DNA of 64,000 nucleotides, from the NCBI GenBank assembly GCA_020746875.1, contig JAGTJL010000008.1, positions 1,116,001 through 1,180,000 of the forward strand. Direction: 5' to 3'. Shown piece by piece: positions 46,891-56,804 of the stretch. The notes below the pieces were generated by a model. The model was not told the DNA's origin. It saw nothing but the letters and a program-made list of their open reading frames with translations, and made no database searches. Every line of letters begins with the position of its first letter. The stretch's first letter is position 1. The translations under genes and the position numbers were made by a program. The DNA comes from Rhexocercosporidium sp. MPI-PUGE-AT-0058 (lineage: Eukaryota; Ascomycota; Leotiomycetes; Helotiales).

Positions 46891-47145
46891 TATAACAGCG
46901 AAGGCGATATCAGCTTAGCTTGGGAATCCGCATTCTGGAAATCCAGATAGTTCACTCGAGGCTGGACTATTCAAGAGCTTCTTGCTCCGACATCAATAGA
47001 ATTCTTCTCCTGGGAATCCAAGCGGATTGGTAGTAAGAGTTCTCTAGAACAGCAAATTCACGAGATCACAAGCATTCATAAGTCGGCACTTCAAGGAGCC
47101 TATTTGTCGCAGTTTAACGATAAAGGGCTATCTTCGTGCATTTAA
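46891..47145 (+). pseudogene. HET (heterokaryon incompatibility) domain relic
   Basis: An 84-codon frame reads ISLAWESAFWKSR*FTRGWT and continues IQELLAPTSIEFFSWESKR, SSLEQQIHEITSIHKSALQG, ending at TAA 47143-47145. The blocks RGWT-x-QELLAP and IEFFS are hallmarks of the C-terminal half of fungal HET domains. One in-frame TAG at 46948-46950 replaces the conserved Trp (expected SRWFTRGW). The N-terminal part of the domain and any NACHT partner are missing. HET proteins trigger cell death on non-self fusion; this fragment is certainly inactive. Confidence 0.8.
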
Positions 47146-47299
47146 CTCCGCCAGACAACAGTGGAAGAAGACAGGACTTACTCGTTACTCGGCATTTTTA
47201 ACGTCCAAATGCCCCTCCGTTATAATTAGCGAAGGGGATGACGAATGCATTCAAACGGCTCGAAGAGGAAATCAACAAGTTTAACAAGTGCCTACAAGA

Positions 47300-47460
47300 C
47301 ATAGGCTTCACCAATCCCCGTGATGACAAGACGTAGCGCCGCTCCTGTGACAACGTCCCAGAGCTGGACCGTCTTATCGTATGACACCTTACACGACTAG
47401 CTTGCCGCCTAATGAGAAGGCAACTGAGTTGACCCAGTCCAAATGACCCTCGAGCTTTTG
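47300..47460 (-). pseudogene. WD40-repeat relic (NLR-type repeat)
   Basis: The minus strand reads KLEGHLDWVNSVAFSLGGKL followed, after a frameshift, by SYDKTVQLWDVVTGAALRL. Together these match one high-identity-type WD40 unit (LEGHxDWVNSVAFSxDGKL...SYDKTVxLWD) of fungal NWD/HNWD proteins, broken by a small indel and stops. It lies on the opposite strand to the HET relic and abuts the next relic. One repeat only is seen. Confidence 0.75.
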
Positions 47461-47818
47461 TATTATGGGCAAACCCAAGAATGGATCCAAACAAACACCA
47501 AGCCTTGTCCTAGGTGCCAAGTTGGTATTCAAAAGGGGGAAGCTTGTATCCACGATTCATATAAGTCACTAAGCCCTACGTACCCGAGCTTTCGGAATTG
47601 TGAGGCATGTCATAACTTTGTTTCTATTAGGCACCCAGTGTAACCATGAGTTCTGCTGGCAATGTTTGGCCAACTGGTCAGAGATCCGAGCGAATGGGCA
47701 GGAAGGGCATGCTGAAGGGTGCTTCTTTCGGACGAATGATATTCGTCCTGCGGGCGAGAAATGGATGACAATGAGGCATCTTGGAGGTCGCGAAGATTTG
47801 CTGGAATATGAAAGGTGA
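47461..47818 (+). pseudogene. RBR-type (RING-IBR-RING) ubiquitin ligase relic
   Basis: The first part reads QEWIQTNTKPCPRCQVGIQK with GEACIH. The second, after a GTTTCTATTAG acceptor-like site, reads GTQCNHEFCWQCLANWSEIR and ends at a TGA (47816-47818). CPxC...GCxH and CNHEFCWxC are the RING2 (Rcat) motifs of RBR ligases, including the catalytic Cys position. The expected HMxC after CIH is missing (CIHDS) and no RING1/IBR lies upstream because the WD40 relic abuts. It is therefore treated as a truncated, broken copy. Confidence 0.75.
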
Positions 47819-48344
47819 ATGGCCCGAGTCGTTATACAAGAGCAAAGATTGAAGCTAGACAGTTGAGACACGATCCTAGGTGTGGGTCCAATGGTAGAGT
47901 TTGAGATAAATATTTTACCGGATTAGTAGTCAGTTATTCACACAGGTTCAGGAATTTGATCCAAGTCGTCGACCGGGACCACCTTCAGCGTGGGACAGCC
48001 ACTTCGTGTAACCACCCATATCAATCCTTCCATTTCTCGGCAGCTGAGCCACGACCTCTACCACAGGTATAAGATCCTCCACAGCCGTCAAGGGACGCGC
48101 ACATGCTCTTAGCTACTCGAACATTAAACCCTCAATGGTCTATCGCTTCAATGTGGCTTTCCAGCTCGATGGCTGTGTTTCTGGGCAAGCAAAGCGTCGG
48201 AGTTGGGCCCAAGATGGCAAATTCATATCATCCTCATCGAAAGCCTTAAAGACCTGTAACTATTTAGCATTGCTCTCAATCAATTTTGTGGCATTCGAAA
48301 TAAAACTTTTTCCAAATAGTTTTGTCGATTGATCAGACGCAGCC
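47819..48344. other. Intergenic region, no gene seen
   Basis: The upstream region of the membrane-protein gene. A 65-codon frame at 48135-48332 has no clear identity. Confidence 0.5.
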
Positions 48345-49225
48345 ATGTCCAGCGACCATCTAACCCGCCTCGTTGGCAGCGGCTCAAACTGGGACAGCAT
48401 CGTCTCCCAAGGCTTGCTCTTTAAAATGACAGCAACTCAACTCACAATTCTTACCTCCGTCTTTACCATAGCCTTTGCCTTTCTTGTCGCGCGGCTCTTT
48501 CGAGTCTTCTGTTTGGTCACCTTCTGCATGTTCATACGCCAAGGGTCAAATGAGTACCAAACCGATCAGGTTCGAGTTGCTGTCGTGAATTTTCGCATGC
48601 CACTCCATGTGATCGGGCAGAGATTTAGTTGGGGGAGAGTGGCCAAAGGGAAAGGCAGAGTGAGGATATTCGCACTAGTGTGGTTGGCAGGCGCTGTAGT
48701 GTCTCTCTTGCTTGGCCTAAGCATACCTGTCTTAATTTCACGATTACCTGTTGCCAATGGTGAGTTGCACGTATGAGTGTTGAATGTTTCTGACTGTCCA
48801 CGTCTAGGTGTTGCTGGTGGTCCTAACTGTGCTTTGGGACTCATACCCATCGATCAAGGAAATCTACGATCTAGAACCTTGTTCGACGCACATCTAAGAT
48901 ATGAGCAGCAAAACGCGCTCGTACACACCGATGCTACTGGATACGACTATGAAGGCTTCTCTGCAGCACAGGTTGGATACCTTAAGCCTCGAGATACCAT
49001 TGAAAAATCGGCAGTCTGTCCAAACCACTCGACCACAACAACTTGTGCGGATGGCGATGCCCTAAACTTCTTCGGAGAGTGTTGGCTAGAGCCAAGCGAC
49101 CTAGGTGTTGGAAATATCGATGACCTAAGTTTCGGGGTCTCAATACAATGCTACTGTCCCCCTCCAGATGTTTGAGCCATTTAAGCGAATTGCCAAAACA
49201 TTGTATTTCTACTAACTGCTATATA

Positions 49226-50531
49226 TACTTACAACTCCACGAGTATTAAAGCTATTTACAAACAAATTGAACCACTGGATTCGTTAGACTCTCCTCTTTA
49301 ATTGCATCGTAAAATCGAGGATTTGTATCAAAAACTCACCTCAGTACTTCGTTTGCCAGCCATCTGCCGCGATACAAGCCTCAATCCTATGGCTCATAGT
49401 CTGATACAAAGTATCGAACCTTGCCTTTGGAATAGCTGCCCAACACACCTTTAACGCCTCCTCTACGTTCTCTCGATCCTGTTCTGACTTTCCTTTACAC
49501 GCTGAGAGTTCAGGGTATAATTCTATCATCATTTGCTTGAGGAGGTGCCAGATGTGCTCGATAGGGTTGAGGTCGGGGGAGTAAGGTGGCCAATCCATCA
49601 CGATTATTCCATGTTCAACGAACCAATCCCGGACTTTATGGGCTCTATGAATCGGGGCATTATCCTGCATGAATATATACCCTGGATCGTCCAATTCCTC
49701 ATACCACGGGTCGAGCTGGCCGTTCAAAACCTCAAGATATGAGTTAGCGGAATACCCATGTTTCTTAGACTCAAAATCCCGATCCATAATATATAAATCG
49801 GACCGCCCGTGGTCCCAAAAGCATCCCCAGACCATAACAGTCATACCCTTCGACGCTTTATAGGTTTCGATCATGTCGTGGTCCCATTTCTGAGCCGGAG
49901 TGCGGAATACCCATTTCGTTTTTTTGCCCTTCCCCCGCTCAACAGAACACTCGTCACTCCACATCACTAATCCCCACTCCTCAGAGGTCATATTCCTATG
50001 CCTAATACACCAAGCAAGCCGCGCAGCTCGGTGTTCTTCCGTGAGTTCAGGCCTCTTCTTAGCCCTCCAATTGCGTATGTTATGCTTTAGAAGCTCACGC
50101 TTGATCGTAGAATCAGAGTATTTCTTGCCCTGCGCCCTCCGGACCTCTGCGTACGTATCGTCGGGGTTATTCTTAATATGACGCACGAGGGATCGCATAT
50201 CCCGTATAGAATAAGTCTTTGGCGTACCAGATTTTGGAAGAGAAGCTCCTTCGGTGCGGAGATGAGCGGTTGCGAGGGTTGATCGTATAGCTCCGCGCGA
50301 GACTTTGAGGAGGGTCATAATGCCCCTGGATTTTACGCCGTCAGCATAAGCCTGTTCAATACGACCTCTTTTGTAAGGGGTAAGATCCTTCCCACGAGTG
50401 ATATTTGGGTCCAAGGGACCAAGGGGATTGCGTGGTGGTGGCATTTTATTGTAGGATTAATAGGGTAAAGAAAGCTGTGTCGCGAAAATTCGCGCTTTTA
50501 CGCGTTTTCGGCTAATAGTTCTGACTAAGTA
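49226..50531 (-). mobile_element. Tc1/mariner (DD34E) DNA transposon, 1306 bp
   Basis: The element is bounded by the target-site duplication TA (49224-49225 and 50532-50533), with short terminal inverted repeats TACTTA (49226-49231) and TAAGTA (50526-50531); similarity beyond six bases is weak. It carries a single intact transposase gene on the minus strand. Removing it with one TA recreates a 63-nt intron of the surrounding gene. Confidence 0.75.
49341..50444 (-). CDS. Tc1-like DDE transposase, intact
   Basis: A 367-aa intronless frame. N-terminal helix-turn-helix DNA-binding regions (about 20-60 and 75-130; LTPYKRGRIEQAYADGVKSR, KKYSDSTIKRELLKHNIRNW) precede the DDE_3 catalytic core. The catalytic triad is Asp164 (VMWSDECSVERG), Asp261 (IFMQDNAPIHRAH) and Glu296 (PDLNPIEHIWHLLKQ), with exactly 34 residues between the second Asp and the Glu, the DD34E signature of Tc1 elements. 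The full length and lack of any stop suggest a recent or active insertion. It catalyses cut-and-paste transposition into TA sites. The ATG at 50444 is followed by the Pro-rich start MPPPRNPLGP. Confidence 0.95.
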   Translation of the reverse strand: MPPPRNPLGPLDPNITRGKDLTPYKRGRIEQAYADGVKSRGIMTLLKVSRGAIRSTLATAHLRTEGASLPKSGTPKTYSIRDMRSLVRHIKNNPDDTYAEVRRAQGKKYSDSTIKRELLKHNIRNWRAKKRPELTEEHRAARLAWCIRHRNMTSEEWGLVMWSDECSVERGKGKKTKWVFRTPAQKWDHDMIETYKASKGMTVMVWGCFWDHGRSDLYIMDRDFESKKHGYSANSYLEVLNGQLDPWYEELDDPGYIFMQDNAPIHRAHKVRDWFVEHGIIVMDWPPYSPDLNPIEHIWHLLKQMMIELYPELSACKGKSEQDRENVEEALKVCWAAIPKARFDTLYQTMSHRIEACIAADGWQTKY

Positions 50532-51742
50532 TAGTACAAGGTCATAGAGGCAGTGGAAGAACTCGCGCCTCGTCCAAACGTCACAGAAGCATTCACCCGT
50601 TACGGACTATTTTACGGACCAAATTCAAATCTCGCAGATTCCGTTGACCCAAACCTACGGAGATTATACGTCGAGAGGAGAACAATGGGAAAAGATACAA
50701 TGTGCACGCATACTGGAGCCCACACCAAGACTCATCTGTTGAAGGAGACCGCCGATTGTGGATTCCCCGAGAAGATCTGCGCCACGAAGGCGACCTATCG
50801 CTACTTATCTACCATCTAGGAGCTACATACGCCTTAGAGCATGGAGAAGATCCGTTATTTGGAACCATTCCTTTGAATACCAGTGGAAAGGTGGCAAGTA
50901 ATTGGATCGATGAAAATCAAGAGCACGTTAAAGAGTGGAATGGCCATTTCCTGTTCAAACCAGCGTCGCAAACGGTTACAGTTGTGTGCAACACAACATA
51001 TATCTTGTGCGACAGTCATCTTATTCCGACGACGCACGGGTATTGCAGAAGGTTCGGAGGCTATGAAGAACTACTAGCCTTGATCATTGGCCTCCAAGAA
51101 GGCACCATTCCCGGGGCAGAGGCAGATCCTTCGCGGCAGGGCTTCGTGGAACTTCTAGTAAACATTGTCCATTACTCGTCAATGGATTTTTCGGCGGTAG
51201 CAGTCAATGGAGTTTTTGCTAACAATCATCTGCTATGGGATCTCGATCATCAATTTGACCTCAAGATTCAACGATTCCTCGACCAGATAAGCGGGCACAG
51301 AGAGCTGACGCGCCTTTTCCTCTCCACGCGCATGCGCTTCCTACTCGCCGCCCGTAGAGCCGTGCTCCAGGAATGGTTAGTACCTCTCCAACAGCAAGGT
51401 TCTGACTACGGAGATGTCATGAGATCGATGTTGCCCCCAAACGAAAATACCTCTGCAATGTGCAAGGCAACTTTGGTTCCGGATTCGAACTACAAGACGA
51501 CTACCGCAAGACCTTGGATCGTCGTTGCTTTCGTATGGCTGGTTGTAGTATTGATCACATACTCTGCTCCTTTGGTTCTCATGTTTCATTGGAAATGGGC
51601 GGAGGACATTGAGAGAGAGTGGGTGGCGAGGAAAGTAGGAAATCTGCATAAACGACTACAACAGGGACAGCCGATAGATTCCGAAATAAGGCCGAGGGAC
51701 CTTAAATCTGGAAAAGAAGCAACCAACATGCCCCACTACTAG

Positions 51743-53231
51743 GGAATGAAGAAGTGTCCAGCTCAGCCTAGCGAAGGTGGTAAGATTACAATCTGGCGGT
51801 GGCATCGATTATCGAGAACACAATCCGGATCCCTAGCTCTCTCACTGAGGACATACTTATCCTACGCATCCGTGACAACCGGTGCTCGCATCTCCCTCAA
51901 CTCTTCTTTCTCATGTGTCCTGCAATATCCCTGGTCCCTGAGAGATCAGTTGCTTTGGGATTTGGAGTCGCCAGGCGGGGTGGTGTTGGTTTGATGGGCA
52001 CGTTGAACCACTCGAGCCAGCTGTTAGGAACTGAAAGAGGAAAACGATGTTTAGCTTTCGGCTCTGGTTGTCTGTTTGCGAGATTCCTCAAGATCGGTCG
52101 GCAGTTTATACATAGCACTGGGACGGTGGCAAAGACGGTGGTAGTTTTCAGGCAGTGAATCTACTCTTCGACTCGTCATCTTCTTCTGCATTGCTGGCAG
52201 TGACGGGACACTGATGTGTCTTTTGATCTTGGATGCAGTACTGTGCATGTAGGATCAAATCGTCTTCGTCCTGTCGGATGCAGTCACAGCCGCGGTGGAA
52301 GATGATCCGAGTTTTGCAGGGCTGGATTGTATCGGACTGGCCACCATGAAGCCAGAATTGTGGTTGTGTACTCTATGATGATTGATATGTGGATCTGTTT
52401 GCTCGGGAACTGTATTTAAGTAATGATGTGTGGTGGTGCTGAAAAGCTACTGGTCGAGTATTGATGGCCATTTCATTTCTTCTTGTAACTAACTTTTGCA
52501 TCTGTTCGTTTGACATAGACGGCATTTGAAACTTCCAAAAAAAATCCAAGTCTTAATTAATTGCGTGGATCCTTTTTACTAAATGTATTTCCTTTGTGGT
52601 TGTGTGATAGCTGTTGTTCGACTTCGTTGTTGGGCCAGCGAACCACAATGAAGTATGCAAGGGCAGGTCAGTGCGTATCTCAGTAGCTGTTCCATTGCAT
52701 TGAAACGGGCAATTACTTAGTGTCGTCAGCGTATTACCAAATCTCGAACCATCCAACATGATAAGCTACGGAAGGCTCTTCGGTCGCTCTTGATCAACTT
52801 CGTTGAGGAGGTGAACGACTGGGGAGAATGCCCGAGGTTCAAAAGCTCAACACGAGAGACGTACAAATAAGGAGGGTTTATCACAGCCTGTTAGAGCAGT
52901 AATTCGTAGCTGGGGTTGTTGATGTTACATGGGATAAGCGAGTAACCAGTTGGACTACATTGGGAAAGACAATCACGCTTATCTCGCTCGGACGATTGAG
53001 GAAAAGATTGTATTTCACGTGGGGAGAGATTTGCATGGAGATTGATCTATTTACTCACTGTTCATACACAGGTCTAGTCTTTTGGTCGAGATTTCGTTGG
53101 CAACGAATTTGTATTCAGAGTTCCGCCGTGAAAGCAAAGCCTCATCTATTTTGGTCAAACTGGTTCTGTGACGACACTCTGGGAAATGGAGATTTACAGG
53201 GACGAACCGTGGGAAAGTAAACTTCTCAGAT
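51743..53231. other. Gene-poor stretch at the edge of the Cys-rich cluster
   Basis: About 1.5 kb. A 119-codon + strand frame at 51799-52158 has no identifiable features. The only coding trace is the Cys-rich relic on the minus strand (52148-52372). The rest is AT-rich. Confidence 0.5.
52148..52372 (-). pseudogene. Relic of a Cys/His-rich cluster protein
   Basis: An open minus-strand frame without a start codon reads PCKTRIIFHRGCDCIRQDED, then LILHAQYCIQDQKTHQCP, ending at TGA 52148-52150. The spacing C-x9-C-x-C-x14-C with H-x3-C is the same as in the gene at 53232-54083. A nearby ATG (MVASPIQ) lies in another frame, so the 5' end is frameshifted or lost. The C-terminal part (C-x13-C-x2-C, RING-like region) is absent. 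Confidence 0.6.
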
Positions 53232-54083
53232 CTATGCATCGTCCTCGAAGTTCAGATGGAGGCGTCGGAGGTTGAATCGTGCCCCACAAGGACACTTAGC
53301 CTTCTGACGGCTGAGTCCATGTTCTGTGAGGAGGAACTGGTCAGCCGCACAGTCACGGTGCACAAGACATCCACAGGGCAACTTCTCTGGTGGTCCGTTG
53401 AGTGGTCTTATGGTACTACCACAATACGTGCACGGCAATGCCTGTTCATGGCCTGTTGCAGTGCTAAGGAGGTCTCCTCCCTCACCTCCTGTGAAGTTGA
53501 AGAGGCGAAACTGGTCCGCTGGAGGGATCCCTTTGTCCACTTCAGCTCGTCGCTCGGAGGCGATGAAGGCCTTGTAGGCATTTCTGCGTTGTTCTTTTCG
53601 ATCCTCAATCCGACGGAGCAGACGGTGCTCACGTCTCTGGATTTCGGACTGCCACAATGCCACTCGTCGAGCGATCTCCGCATCAGTCCTCGGGTTTGGT
53701 TTATTGTCTGTGATCGGCTTCTGGCGTGGAGGGGTTCTCTCCTCGACTTTGAGAGCCGATTGAACCTTGTAGCCTGCTCTGCGGACACTGTTCCTACTCC
53801 GCGTTATGATCTGAGGTCCAGAGTTGCAGAGCAGACAAGTACCATCGAACAGGACGTAGATTATCTCGACTTCCTTACACGGGATGTCCCTGCGCGAGGC
53901 TTGGTACTTCTCTTCCGGCATCTTGCTGTGGGTGGTGTAGATGCACTCCTTCCAGTGGACTGTCAAGGACTGAGTGTCCTTGTGAATGCAGCCGCAATTT
54001 GCGTACAGGTGTTGGTAGTCCTTGCAAGAAGTGTTAGTGATCTCAATCTTAGGCATCCATGCTGGGGTAGTGACATGCTCCAT
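53232..54083 (-). CDS. Cys/His-rich protein with C-terminal RING-like region (cluster member B)
   Basis: A 283-aa intronless frame from ATG 54083. The N-terminal zinc-finger-like region has Cys20-x9-Cys30-x-Cys32 (CKDYQHLYANCGC), His43-x3-Cys47 and Cys69-x13-Cys83-x2-Cys86 (GTCLLC). The middle is basic and helical (KPITDNKPNPRTDAEIARR). The C-terminus has a RING-like set, C-x2-C (PCTYCGS), then LPCGCLVHRDC and KCPCG; the last pair is C-x-C, tighter than a classical RING, so zinc binding there is uncertain. No signal peptide is seen, so it is likely intracellular. A long + strand shadow frame exists (53256-54104), but the motif shared with the neighbours supports this strand. Function is unknown; an E3-ligase-like role is only a guess. 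Confidence 0.7.
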   Translation of the reverse strand: MEHVTTPAWMPKIEITNTSCKDYQHLYANCGCIHKDTQSLTVHWKECIYTTHSKMPEEKYQASRRDIPCKEVEIIYVLFDGTCLLCNSGPQIITRSRNSVRRAGYKVQSALKVEERTPPRQKPITDNKPNPRTDAEIARRVALWQSEIQRREHRLLRRIEDRKEQRRNAYKAFIASERRAEVDKGIPPADQFRLFNFTGGEGGDLLSTATGHEQALPCTYCGSTIRPLNGPPEKLPCGCLVHRDCAADQFLLTEHGLSRQKAKCPCGARFNLRRLHLNFEDDA

Positions 54084-55072
54084 CTTGAAGAAAGACACAG
54101 GTAGTGGTACTTTAGTAGTTAAATTAGTGATGATTTCTGGTGGTCTCCGTAGTCGAAGCTATGGAGATGCAATCTTACCTTATTATATGGCCACTTCCGA
54201 AGGCTATGTTGTCTATCTTCATCAAGTGTACTGTACATTGTTGATGAACTGTCTTCTATTTAAATGCAGATAATAGTGATTAAATGGATGGCATATAGAG
54301 CTAAGACACTCTCTCATTGGCTCAGAGACGATGATAAATCAACATCATCCCATCATTCAAACAAAGACTCTCTTAATTTGAACACCAAAGGACTTCTTGA
54401 GATTCGAACAATGGTATATTGTGTCCGCTGTTCTATACACTGAAATAAGATAGACAAGCACTGTTTACCTGAGTTTCTCATATGTAGAGATAACAAAGGC
54501 CTTGTAGATTATCACTGTTTGAAGTCTAATGCTTTCGAGGGACAAAGCAATCAGTATGCTCTCGCCCTTTACCTACAAGGTGCAGCAAGGCAGATTCGAA
54601 TTTTGGAAGGTTTGTGCAAAGCAAAGCAAAGCTCAGCTACCAAATTTAATTCGAAAGGCTGAATCTAATTTGGTGTCTATTGACGACATCATCGTTTCCA
54701 AGCTTGGTGCCACTTCAGACCCCAAATGTGCAGGGTTGAGCTGAGATTAAGCGAAGTCAGGTAAATAAAGGATGAAGTAGACACTTCGCAAACTTCAAGT
54801 CCCTGTGTTGTCTCAAGGTCGGCAACTATATATAATGTTATGACATAAATGCCCCATACCTTCTTAGATATCTGAATCTGTCAAATAAATACAGAAAGAG
54901 GTCAAATTATGGCGGAGGTGAATTCACAGCAGACACAGATGTTTTGTACGTTGGCACAATATGTTTTGGGTACAAAGTTTTATATTCCGATTACCTACCC
55001 ACGTCTAAGACAAGTGAAAGGGATTTACGCACCCAGAGATACCATAGCAGAGGAGTGTAGTGCTACTGTCAT
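54084..55072. other. Intergenic region in the Cys-rich cluster
   Basis: About 1 kb, AT-rich. A TTTAAATA-like box lies near 54255-54265, about 170 bp upstream of the member B start. A 71-codon + strand frame (54529-54744) has no recognisable feature. Confidence 0.5.
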
Positions 55073-55873
55073 CTAGCAAGATATACTAGAGCACCATGCA
55101 GGGAAGTCTAAGCACACCATGCACTTCGCCTTGTCATGAAGAGAAGTAGAGACCTTGACAGCAACCGAAACAGGAGCAGGCTTAGGAGCAGGTCTATTCA
55201 AGCTGCAAGTAGCGAACATCTTTCTGGGTATGTTTGAGTCTCTCTCAACAGCCTCCCACTCCTCCACACTCTCGATACGAGTCATGGTCAGGATCTCTCC
55301 ATCAAGCTCTCTACATACCCTGAGAGTATAGACGAAGCCATCTTCTACTGCTTGGACGTTAGGTTGTAGCTCCAGAATGCCCCGCTTGAAAAGACTAGTG
55401 GTGTGTGTTTCCCATGCTGCCTTGATAGAAGCTTGTCGCTGTCTAGCAGCCTCCGCGAAGGTGGCATCTTGGAGAGCGATCTTGCGCAGGTAGAGCTTCT
55501 TCACATACATCTTTTCAGTGGCCGATAGGCTAATCCACAGTAAGTTTCGATCGGGTGACTCGGTTCGGAGTAAGGCGTCGATCTTGCAGACACTGCAGGA
55601 TACGTCGCTGAAGGCCCTAGTCTTTTCTAGGGTCTTGCAGCGCTTGGTTCGGCCTACTGCTCTGCCCCGATTTCCGATCGTAGTGGCTTTGGGATGTATA
55701 CAGGTAGTACTGTGGATGTTTGTGCTGTTTTGAGTGCAGCCACAGCCGGAGTACAAGGTGGATGTCTTCTTGCAGATGCAGGGAGCTGGTGTTCGTTCTG
55801 GCCACCAGGATGGAAAGGAGCCTGGTGCCATGACGAAAGTGTTGATGGAATCTTGGAATGTTCCGGAACACAT
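55073..55873 (-). CDS. Cys/His-rich protein, likely C-terminally truncated (cluster member C)
   Basis: A 266-aa frame from ATG 55873 (MCSGTFQDSI); the frame also extends upstream, and MAPGS (55831) is another possible start. It repeats the member B layout: Cys34-x9-Cys44-x-Cys46 (CKKTSTLYSGCGC), His54-x3-Cys58, and Cys79-x13-Cys93-x2-Cys96 (VSCSVC). A helical, Arg/Lys-rich middle follows (LYLRKIALQDATFAEAARQR). The end, KCMVCLDFPAWC plus four residues, stops where member B begins its RING-like region, so the last domain appears lost to a premature stop. No introns or signal peptide are seen. Function is unknown. Confidence 0.65.
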   Translation of the reverse strand: MCSGTFQDSINTFVMAPGSFPSWWPERTPAPCICKKTSTLYSGCGCTQNSTNIHSTTCIHPKATTIGNRGRAVGRTKRCKTLEKTRAFSDVSCSVCKIDALLRTESPDRNLLWISLSATEKMYVKKLYLRKIALQDATFAEAARQRQASIKAAWETHTTSLFKRGILELQPNVQAVEDGFVYTLRVCRELDGEILTMTRIESVEEWEAVERDSNIPRKMFATCSLNRPAPKPAPVSVAVKVSTSLHDKAKCMVCLDFPAWCSSISC

Positions 55874-56804
55874 GATGTTAGATTGATGATGATTGAGTGG
55901 GTTATAGATTGATGGTATACAGTACCGGATAACAGTAGTAGAAGTGGGCGTCGAAAATGCAGATGCAAGTATGGAGACTGAAGGGAAATGGGAAAGGACA
56001 TTCTTACTTAATTTATGTCTATTGGAAATCACTGTTCGGAATTCAACGTGGAACTATTGAACAGTATGTCTTCATAGGAAATTGAGCTCGGCTATTAACC
56101 ATTCTTTCGAGGAATACAATACCCATTGTCGGGACCATGTTGTGAAATTGAGTTGTCTTAGACTTGCCGCGAACATCCTTTGAGAAAACTGACTAGAACA
56201 GAGTCACAAAGAAAGTCCGCAACAATGGATCAATAAACTTCTTTATGGAGGTTTGTCGAAGGATAGTTGGTAGTGAATGGGCCTCAGCTGGAATACTCGC
56301 GTCGGGTGGTTATTTCTGGCAGACGCACGTCAGCTTGGGAAAAACCCACTCCACTTTGACCATTAGAGATGCGAAATTTCATAGTCTGGTTCAAAAAGTC
56401 GTCTTCAGTCTTGAGTTTTGATTTATTGATATTATTTTAGTTTCGGAAAATACTAGACTCATCAGTATTTAACTCCCACACGCTGTATTTATATTCGCTT
56501 AGTTTGCTAGCTCACCTCGGTTCCCAGTCATAGGGGCAACTTATTACAGCACACAGGGTAGTACAGTAATAAAATCCTAGCGTAGGAATTAGATTTTGTA
56601 TCTTAGATAATACATTGAATCTTTCTAGAAGCTCAGTCCTCTTTCAAAAGAGTGTGGAGGCTAGTTCTGGTAAGGTCTACGATAACACAGAGGGGCATAT
56701 CTCACACCCAACTTGGTCCTTGACGTGCACGGCAGAATTCCAACCACATTTAGTCACTCTACAAACGTTTTTATCATTGGAAACATGGAAAATCAGCTTG
56801 TTTG
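55874..56804. other. Intergenic region in the Cys-rich cluster
   Basis: The upstream region of member C and the 3' region of member D. No gene is seen; short frames near 56615-56965 are antisense to member D. Confidence 0.5.

Larger units (their letters stand above)
48345..51742 (+). pseudogene. Polytopic fungal membrane protein split by a Tc1-type element in its intron and a one-base frameshift
   Basis: Exons 48345..48759, 48808..49169 and 50541..51742. Exon 1 encodes two N-terminal helices (LTILTSVFTIAFAFLVARLF and IFALVWLAGAVVSLLLGL). Exon 2 and most of exon 3 form a large, Cys-containing external domain (GGPNCALGLIP, SIQCYCPPPD, then VIEAVEELAPRPN). The last helix is WIVVAFVWLVVVLITYSAPL near the C-terminus. 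The second intron (49170..50540) joins PPPD to VIEAVEE in frame but contains a 1.3-kb transposon. Downstream, the frame breaks at the A4 run 50690-50693; one added A restores TMGKRYNVHAYWSPHQD through to the stop. The protein resembles a widespread type of unknown fungal membrane protein. Gene status depends on whether the A-run is correct. Confidence 0.7.

Noticed and set aside
49170..49175. TGA after CPPPDV as the true end of the membrane-protein gene
   Set aside because: A TACTAAC branch site, a phase-compatible acceptor after the transposon and a long downstream frame with a membrane helix argue for an intron instead.
53256..54104. 282-codon + strand frame opposite cluster member B
   Set aside because: It is nearly as long as the minus-strand frame, but only the minus frame carries the Cys/His spacing shared with the neighbouring genes.
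54398..54420. GATTCGAAC resembling the reverse of a tRNA T-loop
   Set aside because: No matching acceptor stem, D-arm or anticodon arm could be laid out around it.
54529..54744. 71-codon + strand frame in the Cys-rich cluster
   Set aside because: It has no Cys motif and no similarity to its neighbours. A frame of this length is expected by chance in AT-rich DNA.
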